Shown here one piece after another: positions 45,091-53,899 of a stretch of DNA of 64,000 nt (positions are counted from its first letter, which is position 1; each line of letters opens with the position of its first letter). The stretch covers positions 1-64,000 of the forward strand of contig NZ_JHZF01000017.1 of NCBI RefSeq assembly GCF_000688295.1, written 5' to 3'. A program made the translations under genes and the position numbers. Origin of the DNA: Pseudooceanicola nanhaiensis DSM 18065 (GTDB lineage Bacteria; Pseudomonadota; Alphaproteobacteria; Rhodobacterales; Rhodobacteraceae). Under the pieces are notes generated by a model. It was not told the origin of the DNA and searched no databases. It saw only the letters and a list, made by a program, of their open reading frames with translations.

Positions 45091-45939
45091 TCAGAGCCGA
45101 AGGAACGCCGCGGCGTTGCCCCCAAGCCACCTCTCGGCCACGTCCTCCTCGATGGGCAGGTCGCGCACCTCCTGGATCACGCGGCCCATGGGCATCATCG
45201 GCCAGGCCGTGCCCACGATCATCCGGTCCTTCAGGATCGTCCGCCCGTACTGCATGAGCGGGCCGTAGCCCGAATGTTCGACGTCCAGCAGCTTCGGCCG
45301 CATCGCCACGAGCCCGATCCAGAGGTTCGGATGGCGCCATGCGACGGACAGCAGCTCCTCGACCCAGGGCCAGCCGGGCGGGGCGGCGCAGACGCGGAGT
45401 TCGGGGAAATCGCAGAGCACCCGGTCGAGCATCTCGGGCCGGCCGAAATCGGGCGAGGACTTGAGCGAGAAGTTCACGCCCACATGCACGTTGACGGGCA
45501 CGTCGAGTTCGACGCATTTCGCATAGAGCGGGTACATCCGACGGTCATCCACCGCCAGGCGGTTCTCGAAGCATTGCAGGTTGAGCCCCTTGAGGCCCAG
45601 CTCCCGCACCGCGAATTCAAGCTCGCGTACCGCCGTCATGCCCTTGTTCGGATCGACCCCCGCGAACCCGGTGAACCGGTCGGGATGAGCCCGGACCACC
45701 TCGGCCACGGCCTCGTTCGTGACGCGGCCGCCGAAGGTGGTCTCCACGTCGCGGCCCTTGAGGACGGTCAGCCCGATCCCGGCCGCATCCGCCTCCTCGA
45801 ACCATTGCCCGAGCGTCAGATCGCCGCGCGCCGAGGCCTTTTCCGAGGCGGCATAGACCCGCCGGTAATTCGCCAGGTGGCTGCCGTCGCTGAGCGAAAG
45901 CTCCGGGATCGGGGGCGTCGCCCCGTAATCGATGATCAT
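45091..45939 (-). CDS. Amidohydrolase-2-like protein lacking most metal ligands
   Basis: A 282-residue protein with the outline of the ACMSD/amidohydrolase-2 TIM barrel: IID start, HPDRFTGFAGVDPNKG (about 93), GLKGLNLQCFENRL (about 120), VNVHVGVNF (His152), WVEELLSVAWRHPNLWIGL (about 202), and GTAWPMMPMGRVIQEV near the end. The N-terminal HxH is missing (MIIDYGATPP), the AHGG histidine is replaced (VCAAPPGWPW), and the GTDxP aspartate is Ala245. It is therefore probably not an ordinary metallohydrolase. GAGGAGACAGCG precedes the start. It lies between an acid-CoA ligase and an amidase. Confidence 0.7.
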   Translation of the reverse strand: MIIDYGATPPIPELSLSDGSHLANYRRVYAASEKASARGDLTLGQWFEEADAAGIGLTVLKGRDVETTFGGRVTNEAVAEVVRAHPDRFTGFAGVDPNKGMTAVRELEFAVRELGLKGLNLQCFENRLAVDDRRMYPLYAKCVELDVPVNVHVGVNFSLKSSPDFGRPEMLDRVLCDFPELRVCAAPPGWPWVEELLSVAWRHPNLWIGLVAMRPKLLDVEHSGYGPLMQYGRTILKDRMIVGTAWPMMPMGRVIQEVRDLPIEEDVAERWLGGNAAAFLRL

Positions 45940-45949
45940 CGCTGTCTCC

Positions 45950-47551
45950 TCACCGCCAGACCTGTTCCACCCGGTCGAAGGCGCCGATGCGGTGATCCTG
46001 CCGCGCCTTAACCAGTTCCGACTTCGCGACCTTGAACGAAGTCGTGCGCGGCATCGTCTCGATGAATTCGAAGTACCGCGGCACCTTGAACGAGGCGAGC
46101 CGCCGGGACGCGTAGTCGATGATCTGCCCGACCATGGCCTCGTCCGCCGCATGCCCGTTCTGGAGCGTCAGGAAGGCTTTCACCTCCTCGCCCCGCAGAT
46201 CGTCCGGAACCGGGATCAGGGCGACCTCCTCGATCTCGGCCATGTCGCGCAGCACGCCCTCGACCTCGCGGCAGGCGATGTTCTCTCCCGAGCGGCGAAT
46301 CATGTCCTTCTTGCGGCCGACGATGAAGTGATAGCCCCGGGCGTCGCGGCGGAAGAGATCGCCGGTGTGAAACCAGCCGTCCCGCAGCACCTCGGCCGTC
46401 GCGTCCGGGTTCTCGTGGTAGCCCTGGAACATGCCGGGGCCCCGGATCAGAAGCTCGCCGATCTCGCCCTCGGGCACCTCATGGCCGGCATCGTCCACGA
46501 TCCGCGTCTCGCGGAACGGGGAGGGGCGGCCGCAGCTGCCCGACCCCACCATGTCCTCCGCCTCCATCGGCATGTAGAGGCCCGAACCGATCTCGGTCAT
46601 GCCGAAGGCTTCCCGCGCGGTCAGCCCGTAGCGCGCCTCGATCTCGGCATGGGCCGAGGGGCGCACGCCGTAGATGTTCGCGCGGATCACCGGATTGTCG
46701 GCATCATGCGGGGCGGGGGGCTGCTTGGTCGCGGCCTCGGGGAACAGACAGAACTCGATCCGGTGCTCCGACAGCCAGCGCGAGAACCGCGTCGCACTCT
46801 GCCTGCGCCCGACGACCACCGTGCCCCGCTGGTAGATCGCCATGAGCAGGAGCCATTGCGGATCCATGTAGGTGAAGGGGGTCGTGGCCAGGATCCGGCG
46901 GAACCGGCGGCCGTCGCGCCAGGCATTCACCATCCCCGTGGTGAGCCAGTAGCGGTGCGACAGCAGGCAGCCCTTGGGCAGGCCGGTGGTCCCCGACGTA
47001 TACTGGATGTTCATCAGGTCGTCGCAATCGATCCCGGTCTCGGGGCAGTTTTCGGGATCGGCGGCCGCGCATGCATCGCGCCAGCCGGCGGACCCCACGA
47101 CAAGCGTCCGGACATCGCTATCGGTGCCGTCGAGCACGCTGGTCAGATCCTCGTGGATCAGCAGCAACTCGGCGCGCGCATTGCCGAGCAGGAAGTCGAG
47201 CTCTCGCGGGGAATAGCGGATGTTGACCGGCACCATGACGGCACCGAGCCGGGCGAGGCCCAGCCATGCGAGCGGCATCTCCGGGATGTTCGGCAGCATC
47301 ACCGCGACCCGGCTGCCCTGCGTCACCCCCTGGCCCGCCAGCATCGCGCCGATCCTCCGGCTCTCCCGCTGGACCTCGGCATAGGTCGCGCTCACGTCCT
47401 CGTCGAAGAATTCCCAGAGCGTGGCATCGGGGACGTCGTCCGCCGCTGTGTCCAGAAGCGCGGGAATCGAGGCGGGAAAGTCGGCCCTCTCGATCGTCTC
47501 GCGTCGTTCGTCCGGGCTCTGGTCGGGTCGGGTCAGGGGCACGGGCGTCAT
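45950..47551 (-). CDS. AMP-forming acid-CoA ligase (CaiC-like)
   Basis: A 533-residue ANL-family ligase. The phosphate loop is QYTSGTTGLPKGCLLSHR (about 187-204), then FGMTEIGSGLYMPMEAEDM (about 312), WFHTGDLFRRDARGYHFIVGRKKDMIRRSGENI (about 393-425; hinge GRKKD), and a C-terminal lysine in RTTSFKVAKSEL (about 507). The pattern resembles crotonobetaine/carnitine-CoA ligases and similar acid activators. It is the first gene of the minus-strand operon 47551-43600 and faces the AT-rich region 47635-47790. It probably activates the acid produced by the amidase. Confidence 0.82.
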   Translation of the reverse strand: MTPVPLTRPDQSPDERRETIERADFPASIPALLDTAADDVPDATLWEFFDEDVSATYAEVQRESRRIGAMLAGQGVTQGSRVAVMLPNIPEMPLAWLGLARLGAVMVPVNIRYSPRELDFLLGNARAELLLIHEDLTSVLDGTDSDVRTLVVGSAGWRDACAAADPENCPETGIDCDDLMNIQYTSGTTGLPKGCLLSHRYWLTTGMVNAWRDGRRFRRILATTPFTYMDPQWLLLMAIYQRGTVVVGRRQSATRFSRWLSEHRIEFCLFPEAATKQPPAPHDADNPVIRANIYGVRPSAHAEIEARYGLTAREAFGMTEIGSGLYMPMEAEDMVGSGSCGRPSPFRETRIVDDAGHEVPEGEIGELLIRGPGMFQGYHENPDATAEVLRDGWFHTGDLFRRDARGYHFIVGRKKDMIRRSGENIACREVEGVLRDMAEIEEVALIPVPDDLRGEEVKAFLTLQNGHAADEAMVGQIIDYASRRLASFKVPRYFEFIETMPRTTSFKVAKSELVKARQDHRIGAFDRVEQVWR

Positions 47552-47866
47552 GGAATGATCTTGTCCTTCATGGCTGGAGACCGGTGCCGTCTTCCGGCGC
47601 CGCGCCCAATGCTAGACAGCGGGGCGACCGGGCTTCAAATGCCGAATGATCTTCAAATCATAACCCAGATGCATGCTCGGAGTTTCCGAGCTTTATCGAT
47701 TATATTCCGTCGCTTAATGCCAATCATCTCTGCGCTTCGTAATATTCATTCCTGGAATGATATTCTTGTACTTTGCTATTTGACTTGACCCCTCCCTGCA
47801 GGCCGAGAATGCGCCATGTTCGACCGCCATTCCCCTGCAGAAACATTGTCCGACCGGAGGAGCGTC
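47552..47866. promoter_or_regulatory. Divergent AT-rich promoter region with palindrome
   Basis: A 315-bp gap without a gene, between the acid-CoA ligase (minus) and the polyamine-type ABC operon (plus). From about 47635 to 47790 it is strikingly AT-rich compared with the surroundings. TCATTCC-T-GGAATGA (47746-47760) is a perfect odd palindrome inside it. TAATAT at 47740-47745 could be a -10 box, but no convincing -35 was found at standard spacing. Confidence 0.5.
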
Positions 47867-49003
47867 TTGACCTCGACCCAGACCCGCGCCGACCCCATTC
47901 TTCGCATCGAGTCCGTCACCAAGAGTTTCGGCAGCTTCACCGCCGTGCGGGACGTCAGCCTCGAAGTGGGTGAGGGGGAATTCGTGACGCTGCTCGGCCC
48001 CTCGGGCTGCGGCAAGTCCACGCTGCTGCGCATGATCGCGGGGTTCGAACAGCCGACCAGCGGCGCGATACGGATGCGGGGGCAGGACATTTCCCAACAG
48101 GCGGCCTACGACCGCGAGATCGGCATGGTCTTCCAGAACCTCGCGCTGTTCCCGCATCTGAACGTCTTCGACAACGTCGCTTTCGGCCTCCGCGCCCGTC
48201 GCCGGACAGAGGGGATCGACCGCAAGGTGCGCGAGATGCTGGCGCTGGTCGGGCTCGAGGGCTTCGAGACCCGCGGCACCGCGCAGATCTCCGGCGGCCA
48301 GCGGCAGCGCGTGGCGCTGGCCCGCTCGCTCGTCACCTCGCCCGACATCCTGCTGCTTGATGAGCCGCTCTCCGCGCTCGACCTCAAGTTGCGACGCCAG
48401 TTGCAGGGGGAACTGAAACGCATCCAGCAGGACACCGGCATCACCTTCATCTTCGTCACCCACGATCAGGAAGAAGCGCTGTCGATGTCCGACCGGATCG
48501 CGGTGATGAATGCCGGGCGGGTGGAGCAGTTCGGCTCCGCGGTCGACACCTATCATCGTCCACAGACCGAATTCGTCGCCCGCTTCGTGGGCGAGACGAA
48601 CCTGCTGCGGGGCCAGGTCCATGCGGCAGATGCCGCGCGCGTCACGCTCCGGCTCGACGGCCTCGCGGCGCCGGTGGCGGTGGCGGTGCCGCTGCCGGCG
48701 GGCGAGACGCCGCCGGGGCAGGGGGATCCGGTGGCGATCTCTGTCCGTCCCGAACACGTGGAACTCGGCCGGCCGGGCCTGCACACCTGCGAGGCCCGGG
48801 TCACGTCGCACAGCTTTTCCGGCGCGACGATCACCTATGCGCTCGACAGCGCGGCCGGCCCGCTGCTGGCAAGGGTCCCGTTCCAGCCGGGGCAGGGCCA
48901 TCCGCTGCCCGACGGGCAGTCCGTTTCGGCAGGCTGGCCCGATGAAGCGGTCACCTTGATCCCGGATCAACCGGGGCATGATACAACCGACAAGGAGATT
49001 TGA
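47867..49003 (+). CDS. potA: Spermidine/putrescine-type ABC importer ATPase
   Basis: About 378 residues from TTG 47867, which has GGAGGAG 4 nt upstream; ATG 47816 would add 17 residues but has no clear ribosome site. Walker A is GPSGCGKST (about 45), the signature is ISGGQRQRVALARSL (about 144), Walker B is ILLLDEPLSALDLKLR (about 166), and the His-switch is FIFVTHDQEEALSMSDRIAVM. A TOBE domain follows (about 285-375), as is normal in PotA. First gene of the operon with the receptor, two permeases and an FAD oxidase. Confidence 0.82.
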   Translation: MTSTQTRADPILRIESVTKSFGSFTAVRDVSLEVGEGEFVTLLGPSGCGKSTLLRMIAGFEQPTSGAIRMRGQDISQQAAYDREIGMVFQNLALFPHLNVFDNVAFGLRARRRTEGIDRKVREMLALVGLEGFETRGTAQISGGQRQRVALARSLVTSPDILLLDEPLSALDLKLRRQLQGELKRIQQDTGITFIFVTHDQEEALSMSDRIAVMNAGRVEQFGSAVDTYHRPQTEFVARFVGETNLLRGQVHAADAARVTLRLDGLAAPVAVAVPLPAGETPPGQGDPVAISVRPEHVELGRPGLHTCEARVTSHSFSGATITYALDSAAGPLLARVPFQPGQGHPLPDGQSVSAGWPDEAVTLIPDQPGHDTTDKEI

Positions 49004-49004
49004 G

Positions 49005-50063
49005 ATGAAAGTCACAAGACGCCAGACAATGGCCGGCCTCATGGGCGCGGCCGCGAGCCTTTCGCTGCCGGGCCGGCTTTCGGCCCAGGCCGGACCGATC
49101 CTGCACGCCTCCTGGGGCGGCGGCGTCGGCGATACCTGGACGGGCGCCTTCGCCGGTCCCTTCGAGGCCGAGACGGGCACCTCCGTCCGCATCGTCGAGG
49201 TCCCGAACCCCGAGGCGCAGTTCCGCGCGCAGGCGGGCAATCCGCAGTACCACACCGGCATCGGCACCTTCGTGCAGGGCGTGAACCTGATGCGGGACGA
49301 CATGCTTGAGACGTTCGACATCGAGGAGATCCCCGCGATGAAGAACATCCCCGAGGAGTACTGGCTCAAGACGGAAGACGGCCGCCTTGCGGGCATCACT
49401 CCGTATTTCGCCTATTACGGCATCGCGGTGAACACGGACGAGGCCTCGATCGAGGATTTCTCTTCGTGGAAAAGCCTCGCCGACGAAAAGTGGAAGGGCC
49501 GGCTCGGCATGACGCGGCCGATCTATCTGTCGACCTACGACCTGACGATCCTGTCGAAGGCCGCCGGCGGCGACGAGAAGAACACCGACGGGGGCATGAA
49601 GCTGTTGGAGGGCATGTCCCGCAACGTGCTGAACGTGTCGAACTCTCTCGCCCAGCAGAACACCATGCTGGAACGCGGAGAGGTGGCGGCGATGCCGTTC
49701 TATTCCGTCCGGGTCTGGTCGCTGAACGAAGCTGGCGTCGATCACGTGAAGATCGTGATCCCCGACGAGGGCGCGCTGCTTCTGCCCTATGTGGTCGTGG
49801 CGCCCAAGGGTGTGTCGGATCGCGAGAGGGTCGCGGAGTGGCTCAACTTCATCGCCTCGCCCGAACCGCAGGAACGCGGCATGGAGATCTCGGGCTACAT
49901 CCCCGCCAATTCCGAGGCCGAGGCCACGGACGAGATCCGCGCCAAGCTGGGCATGACGTTCCAGGAGGTGAAGGACCGCCTCTATCAGCCCGACTGGGGC
50001 TACATCGCCGCGCATCAGAAGGAGACCGTGGCCGAGATCGACCAGATGCTGGCCAATCTCTGA
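49005..50063 (+). CDS. Polyamine-type ABC importer binding protein
   Basis: A 352-residue extracellular solute-binding protein. The N-terminus MKVTRRQTMAGLMGAAAS with cleavage near LSAQA-GP has a twin-arginine look (TRRQTM), so Tat export is likely. The mature part has FEAETGTSVRIVEVPNP and FAYYGIAVNTDEASI, as in PotD/PotF-like and related receptors. ATG 49005 is 1 nt after the ATPase stop; the longer frame is rejected. A strong stem-loop follows. The ligand may be a polyamine or another amine. Confidence 0.8.
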   Translation: MKVTRRQTMAGLMGAAASLSLPGRLSAQAGPILHASWGGGVGDTWTGAFAGPFEAETGTSVRIVEVPNPEAQFRAQAGNPQYHTGIGTFVQGVNLMRDDMLETFDIEEIPAMKNIPEEYWLKTEDGRLAGITPYFAYYGIAVNTDEASIEDFSSWKSLADEKWKGRLGMTRPIYLSTYDLTILSKAAGGDEKNTDGGMKLLEGMSRNVLNVSNSLAQQNTMLERGEVAAMPFYSVRVWSLNEAGVDHVKIVIPDEGALLLPYVVVAPKGVSDRERVAEWLNFIASPEPQERGMEISGYIPANSEAEATDEIRAKLGMTFQEVKDRLYQPDWGYIAAHQKETVAEIDQMLANL

Positions 50064-50071
50064 CCGGACCC

Positions 50072-50099
50072 GGCCGCCCCGTTTCGCGACGGGGCGGCC
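50072..50099 (+). terminator. GC-rich stem-loop after polyamine-type receptor gene
   Basis: GGCCGCCCCGT (50072-50082) pairs perfectly with ACGGGGCGGCC (50089-50099), an 11-bp stem with loop TTCGCG, 8 nt past the receptor stop. It is followed by only TTCT, and the co-oriented permease starts at 50168. Likely a partial terminator or mRNA-stability element that keeps receptor levels above permease levels. Confidence 0.6.
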
Positions 50100-50167
50100 T
50101 TCTGCCACCGCATCGAAGGGGCAGAGACGCAAGCCGTCGGCCCCACCCCAATCCGGAGCTTTCCCCC

Positions 50168-51007
50168 GTGCCCCGATCCGCCCGCACCGCGCTTATGCTT
50201 GCGCCCTCCGCCCTCCTGATGGCCGTCTTCGTCGTGGGCCTCGTCCGGCTCATCTGGTCCTCGGTGGTCCTGGATGGCCAGTTCGACCTTGCCCATTACA
50301 CCGCGATCTTCAGCCGGTCCGACTATGTCGCCATGCTGGGCCGCACCTTGCGCACGGCGGCCCTCACCACGCTCTTCGCGCTCCTGATCGGCTACCCCAC
50401 GGCCTATTACGTCGCGCGCTACCGCGGGAACCGCAACGTCCTGCTGCTGCTCATCATCTTCCCATGGCTCGTCTCCATCGTGGTGCGAAGCTACGGCTGG
50501 GTGGTCATCCTGGGACCGCGCGGCCTGATCAACAGCTTCCTCACCTGGAGCGGGCTGACCGACCGGCCGGCCCCGTTGATGTACAACGATTTCAGCGTCG
50601 TTCTGGGGCTCGTCCACGTGCTCTGCCCGTTCATGATCATCGCGATCGTCTCGGTCCTCATGCAGATCCCCCGCAATCTAGAGGAAGCCTCCATGAGCCT
50701 CGGCGGCCGCCCCGTGCACACCTTCGCCACCGTCCTGCTGCCGCTGTCGCTGCCCGGCATCCTGACCGGGACCACGCTCGTCTACCTGATGGCGACGGGT
50801 GCCATTGTCACGCCGCTGCTGCTCGGGGGCCTCGGCGACACGATGCTGGGCACAGAGATCTTCCAGGAGGTCATGCATTTCTTCGACTATCCCAAGGCCG
50901 CCGCGCTGGCCACGGTCCTGCTGGTGACGGCGCTCGCGATCGTCCTGCCGATCCAGCTGCTCGAACGGCGCGTGACGCGCAGGCTGAACGGGGAGGGCGC
51001 GCCATGA
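50168..51007 (+). CDS. potB: Polyamine-type ABC importer permease (PotB-like)
   Basis: A 279-residue inner-membrane permease with six hydrophobic segments. The EAA loop toward the ATPase is IPRNLEEASMSLGGRPVHTF (about 172). GTG 50168 (VPRSARTALMLAPS) is used, with GGAG about 10 nt upstream; ATG 50195 is an alternative. The longer open frame crosses the receptor and the hairpin. It overlaps the next permease by 4 nt (ATGA). Confidence 0.82.
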   Translation: MPRSARTALMLAPSALLMAVFVVGLVRLIWSSVVLDGQFDLAHYTAIFSRSDYVAMLGRTLRTAALTTLFALLIGYPTAYYVARYRGNRNVLLLLIIFPWLVSIVVRSYGWVVILGPRGLINSFLTWSGLTDRPAPLMYNDFSVVLGLVHVLCPFMIIAIVSVLMQIPRNLEEASMSLGGRPVHTFATVLLPLSLPGILTGTTLVYLMATGAIVTPLLLGGLGDTMLGTEIFQEVMHFFDYPKAAALATVLLVTALAIVLPIQLLERRVTRRLNGEGAP

Positions 51008-51780
51008 CATCCCGCATCGTCGCCTGGGCCGTCCTGCTATTCCTGCCGCTGCCCATCGTCATCGTCGTGCTGTCGTCCTTCACCTCGGCGGGCTATCTCT
51101 CCTTCCCGATCGAGGGGGTATCGCTTCGCTGGTATGCGGAGTTCCTGGGCTCGGCCGACTGGCTCAAGGTCCTCGGCACCTCTGCTCTGCTGGCCCTGAT
51201 CGGGGCGCTCGTCAGCACCGGCGCCTCCTTCGCGGCCGCCTGGGCCGTGGTCCGTCACGGCGTGCCGCTTGGCGGCAGCTACGAGACGCTCCTGCTCACG
51301 CCGCTGATCTTTCCCCATGCGGCCATCGGCGTCATCATGATCGTCACGCTCGCGGGGCTGGGCTGGCTCGGCACCTTCACCGGGCTTGTGCTGGTGCATT
51401 GCATCCTGACCATTCCCTACGCCTATCGCCCGGTCGCCGCCGCGCTTCGCAAGGCCGACCCGGCGCTGGAGGAGGCGGCGGCCAGCCTCGGCGCACGGCC
51501 CTGGCGCATTTTCTGGCTGGTGTCGCTGCCGGCGGTGCGTCCGGGTCTGGTCACCTCTCTGCTCTTCAGCTTCATCATTTCCTTCGACGAGGTGACGGTG
51601 ACCATGTTCCTCGTCGGGCCTTTCGTGATGACCCTGCCGGTGCAGGTCTTCTCGGAGGTGCTGGAAAGCGCGAGCCCGATCATCGCCGCCGTGTCGGCCG
51701 CTCTGGTCCTCTTCACCTCGCTGATGGTCTTCGTGCTCGACCGGGTCATCGGCATCCAGTTCTTCGTGGAGCGTGACTGA
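51004..51780 (+). CDS. potC: Polyamine-type ABC importer permease (PotC-like)
   Basis: A 258-residue permease starting at ATG 51004 within the ATGA overlap. Family marks include SFPIEGVSLRWYAEFLGS near the N-terminus and the EAA loop DPALEEAAASLGARPWRIFWLV (about 153). It completes the importer with the ATPase at 47867, the receptor at 49005 and the permease at 50168. A 1-nt overlap links it to the FAD oxidase. Confidence 0.84.
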   Translation: MTSRIVAWAVLLFLPLPIVIVVLSSFTSAGYLSFPIEGVSLRWYAEFLGSADWLKVLGTSALLALIGALVSTGASFAAAWAVVRHGVPLGGSYETLLLTPLIFPHAAIGVIMIVTLAGLGWLGTFTGLVLVHCILTIPYAYRPVAAALRKADPALEEAAASLGARPWRIFWLVSLPAVRPGLVTSLLFSFIISFDEVTVTMFLVGPFVMTLPVQVFSEVLESASPIIAAVSAALVLFTSLMVFVLDRVIGIQFFVERD

Positions 51781-53078
51781 TGGCGGCGTTGATAACGACC
51801 CCCTACTGGTGGGAGGACGCCCCGCCCCGCAGCCTTGGCCGCACACCGCCCGAGCGCGCCGATGTCGCGATCGTCGGCGGCGGCTTCACCGGGCTGAACG
51901 CGGCGATCACCCTGCGCCGCGCCGGTGCCAGCGTCGTGGTGCTGGAGGCCGATGATTTCGGTTTCGGCGCCAGCGGCCGCAATGCGGGCCACGTCTCGAG
52001 CGGTGTGAACCTCGGCAAGGCCGCGGCTTCGTCGCAGGTCCGCTCGCCCCTCGAGTCGCGGCTGCCGCCCGGAACCTTCCAGGCCTTGAAGAACGAGGCG
52101 GCGGCCTCCTTCGACTTCGTCGAGGCGCGGGTCGCCGAGCTGCCGCGCGACGCCGAATACCGCCGGTCGGGCCGCGTGGTCTGCGCCTCGCTGCCCGGCC
52201 ACTTCACGGCGATGAAGGCGAAGGCAGCCAAGATGGAGCGGGACGGCGCCCTCCTTGTCCCGAAGGACAGGATGCGCGGGGCCATCGGGTCCGACATCTA
52301 TCACGGCGGCATGACCATCGACCGGGCCGGACAGCTTCACCCGGCGAAATACGTGCAGGGGCTCGTCGACCTGGCCGACAGTGAGGGCGCCGCGCTCTGC
52401 GACAATCATCGGGTGACGGCGATCGAACGCTCCGGGACCGGCTGGCGCGTCACCGCCCGTGGACGGCAGGTCGCCTGCGACCGCGTCTTCATCGCCACGA
52501 ACGGCTATTCCGACAGCCTCGTCCCATGGCTACGCCGGCGGGTCATTCCGGCGGCGAGCTATATCGTCGTGACGGACAGGCTGCCCGACGGGCTGATCGA
52601 CGAATTGCTGCCCGAGGGGCGCACGGCCGTCGACAGCCGGCGGCTGCTCAGCTATTTCCGCCCGACGCCCGACCGGCGGCGCATCCTCTTCGGCGGACGG
52701 GCGAGCCTGCGGATGCGGGACGCGGGGATCATAGCGAAAGAGCTCTCGAACCGGCTGACCACCATCTTTCCGCAGATGCGCGGGATCCCGATCCGCTACG
52801 CGTGGTCCGGCCGGATCGCCTTCACCTTCGACCTGCTGCCGCATCTGGGGGAACACGAGGGCATCGTCCATGCGCTCGGCTGCAACGGCTCGGGGGTGGC
52901 GATGCAGAGCTACCTCGGGCACATGGCCGGCCAGGCGATGGCGGGCGGTGCACCATCCGCCTTCTGGAACCTCCGCTTTCCGACCGCGCCGCTCTACCGC
53001 GAGACACCGTGGTTCCTGCCGGCGATGACCGGCTGGTACAGGTTCCGCGATGGCATGGAACGCCTCACGGGGCACTGA
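51780..53078 (+). CDS. FAD-dependent amine/amino-acid oxidase (DAO/PuuB-like)
   Basis: A 432-residue flavoprotein of the DAO family. The FAD dinucleotide motif is VAIVGGGFTGLNAAITLRRAGA (about 30-51), then EADDFGFGASGRNAGHVSSG (about 57-76), and the C-terminal GIVHALGCNGSGVAMQSYLG (about 359). This pattern is shared by gamma-glutamylputrescine oxidase (PuuB) and related amine oxidases. The 1-nt overlap with the permease gene indicates that it oxidises the imported amine. Confidence 0.8.
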   Translation: MAALITTPYWWEDAPPRSLGRTPPERADVAIVGGGFTGLNAAITLRRAGASVVVLEADDFGFGASGRNAGHVSSGVNLGKAAASSQVRSPLESRLPPGTFQALKNEAAASFDFVEARVAELPRDAEYRRSGRVVCASLPGHFTAMKAKAAKMERDGALLVPKDRMRGAIGSDIYHGGMTIDRAGQLHPAKYVQGLVDLADSEGAALCDNHRVTAIERSGTGWRVTARGRQVACDRVFIATNGYSDSLVPWLRRRVIPAASYIVVTDRLPDGLIDELLPEGRTAVDSRRLLSYFRPTPDRRRILFGGRASLRMRDAGIIAKELSNRLTTIFPQMRGIPIRYAWSGRIAFTFDLLPHLGEHEGIVHALGCNGSGVAMQSYLGHMAGQAMAGGAPSAFWNLRFPTAPLYRETPWFLPAMTGWYRFRDGMERLTGH

Positions 53079-53098
53079 ACCGGGGGGCCGCTCGCGCC

Positions 53099-53749
53099 TT
53101 ACCTGACGCCGTTCAGAAAGACCGACAGGCCGTAGTCGAAGCGCGCCTCCCAGGCCTTCGTGGACGGTCTGGTCTGCGCGCCGACCAGCGCCTCCAGGAT
53201 CGGAAGGTGCAGCATGTCCATCAGCAGCGACGCGGCCGCGGAGGTGTCCGCGATCCGCAACTCGCCCCGCGCGACGGCGAGGTCGAGTTCGCGTTTCAGC
53301 CGGGCCTGCTTGCTGCGCGGCCCGTCGTCGAGACACCGCCGGGCCAGCCGCGGGTGATGCGCGGCCTCCGCGATGGCAAGGCGGAGGAGGGCGATCGGCA
53401 GGTCCCAGGCCTCGGCCGGCTGGTCGAACCGGAAGAGCCGGCGCACCCGGGTCTCGAAGCCGGCGCCATCGTCCTCGGTCGCGCTCTCGTCCTCCATCGA
53501 GGAGAAGCGGCGCTCGATATAGGCGTCGAACAGGGCGTCGCGATCCTGGAACATGTCGTAGAGCGTCTGTTTCGACATCCCGGCGCGGCGGGCGATCGCG
53601 GCCATCGTCATGCCGGCCAGCCCGACCTCGCAGAACATGTCATCCAGCGCCGAGAGGATCCGGTCGCGCCGTTCGCCCGGGTCCATCGCCATCGGACGGC
53701 CCCGCGACCGGCGCGGCGCCGCGCCATCGTCTGATGCATCTGCTGCCAT
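53099..53749 (-). CDS. TetR/AcrR-family repressor of the RND pump
   Basis: A 216-residue TetR protein. HTH about 25-72 (RRDRILSALDDMFCEVGLAGMTM, AIARRAGMSKQTLYDMFQDRDAL), preceded by a basic tail (RRSRGRP). The C-terminal half has the TetR_C type ending LPILEALVGAQTRPST. GGGGGAGGAGCCCG precedes the start at 53749. It is divergent from the RND pump operon, with a dyad at 53822-53841 between them. AcrR-like self and pump repression is the usual model. Confidence 0.83.
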   Translation of the reverse strand: MAADASDDGAAPRRSRGRPMAMDPGERRDRILSALDDMFCEVGLAGMTMAAIARRAGMSKQTLYDMFQDRDALFDAYIERRFSSMEDESATEDDGAGFETRVRRLFRFDQPAEAWDLPIALLRLAIAEAAHHPRLARRCLDDGPRSKQARLKRELDLAVARGELRIADTSAAASLLMDMLHLPILEALVGAQTRPSTKAWEARFDYGLSVFLNGVR

Positions 53750-53821
53750 CGGGCTCCTCCCCCTGCGCTGCCCGGGCGCGGCATGTCGGATTGGGCTTGC
53801 GGACCGCCGCTCGGGCGATTT

Positions 53822-53841
53822 AAGAGACTTGAAAGTCTTTT
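53822..53841. promoter_or_regulatory. TetR operator candidate before the RND operon
   Basis: AAGAGACTT-GA-AAGTCTTTT: 8 of 9 arm positions pair. It lies between tetR (start 53749) and the adaptor gene (start 53900) in the only AT-rich part of that gap. A TTGAAA box (53829-53834) overlaps it. Confidence 0.55.
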
Positions 53842-53899
53842 ATGTGAGTCACGGGCCTCCGCCAAGCGGTTTCCCTGCCTTCCCCGAAAGGAGCCTGAA

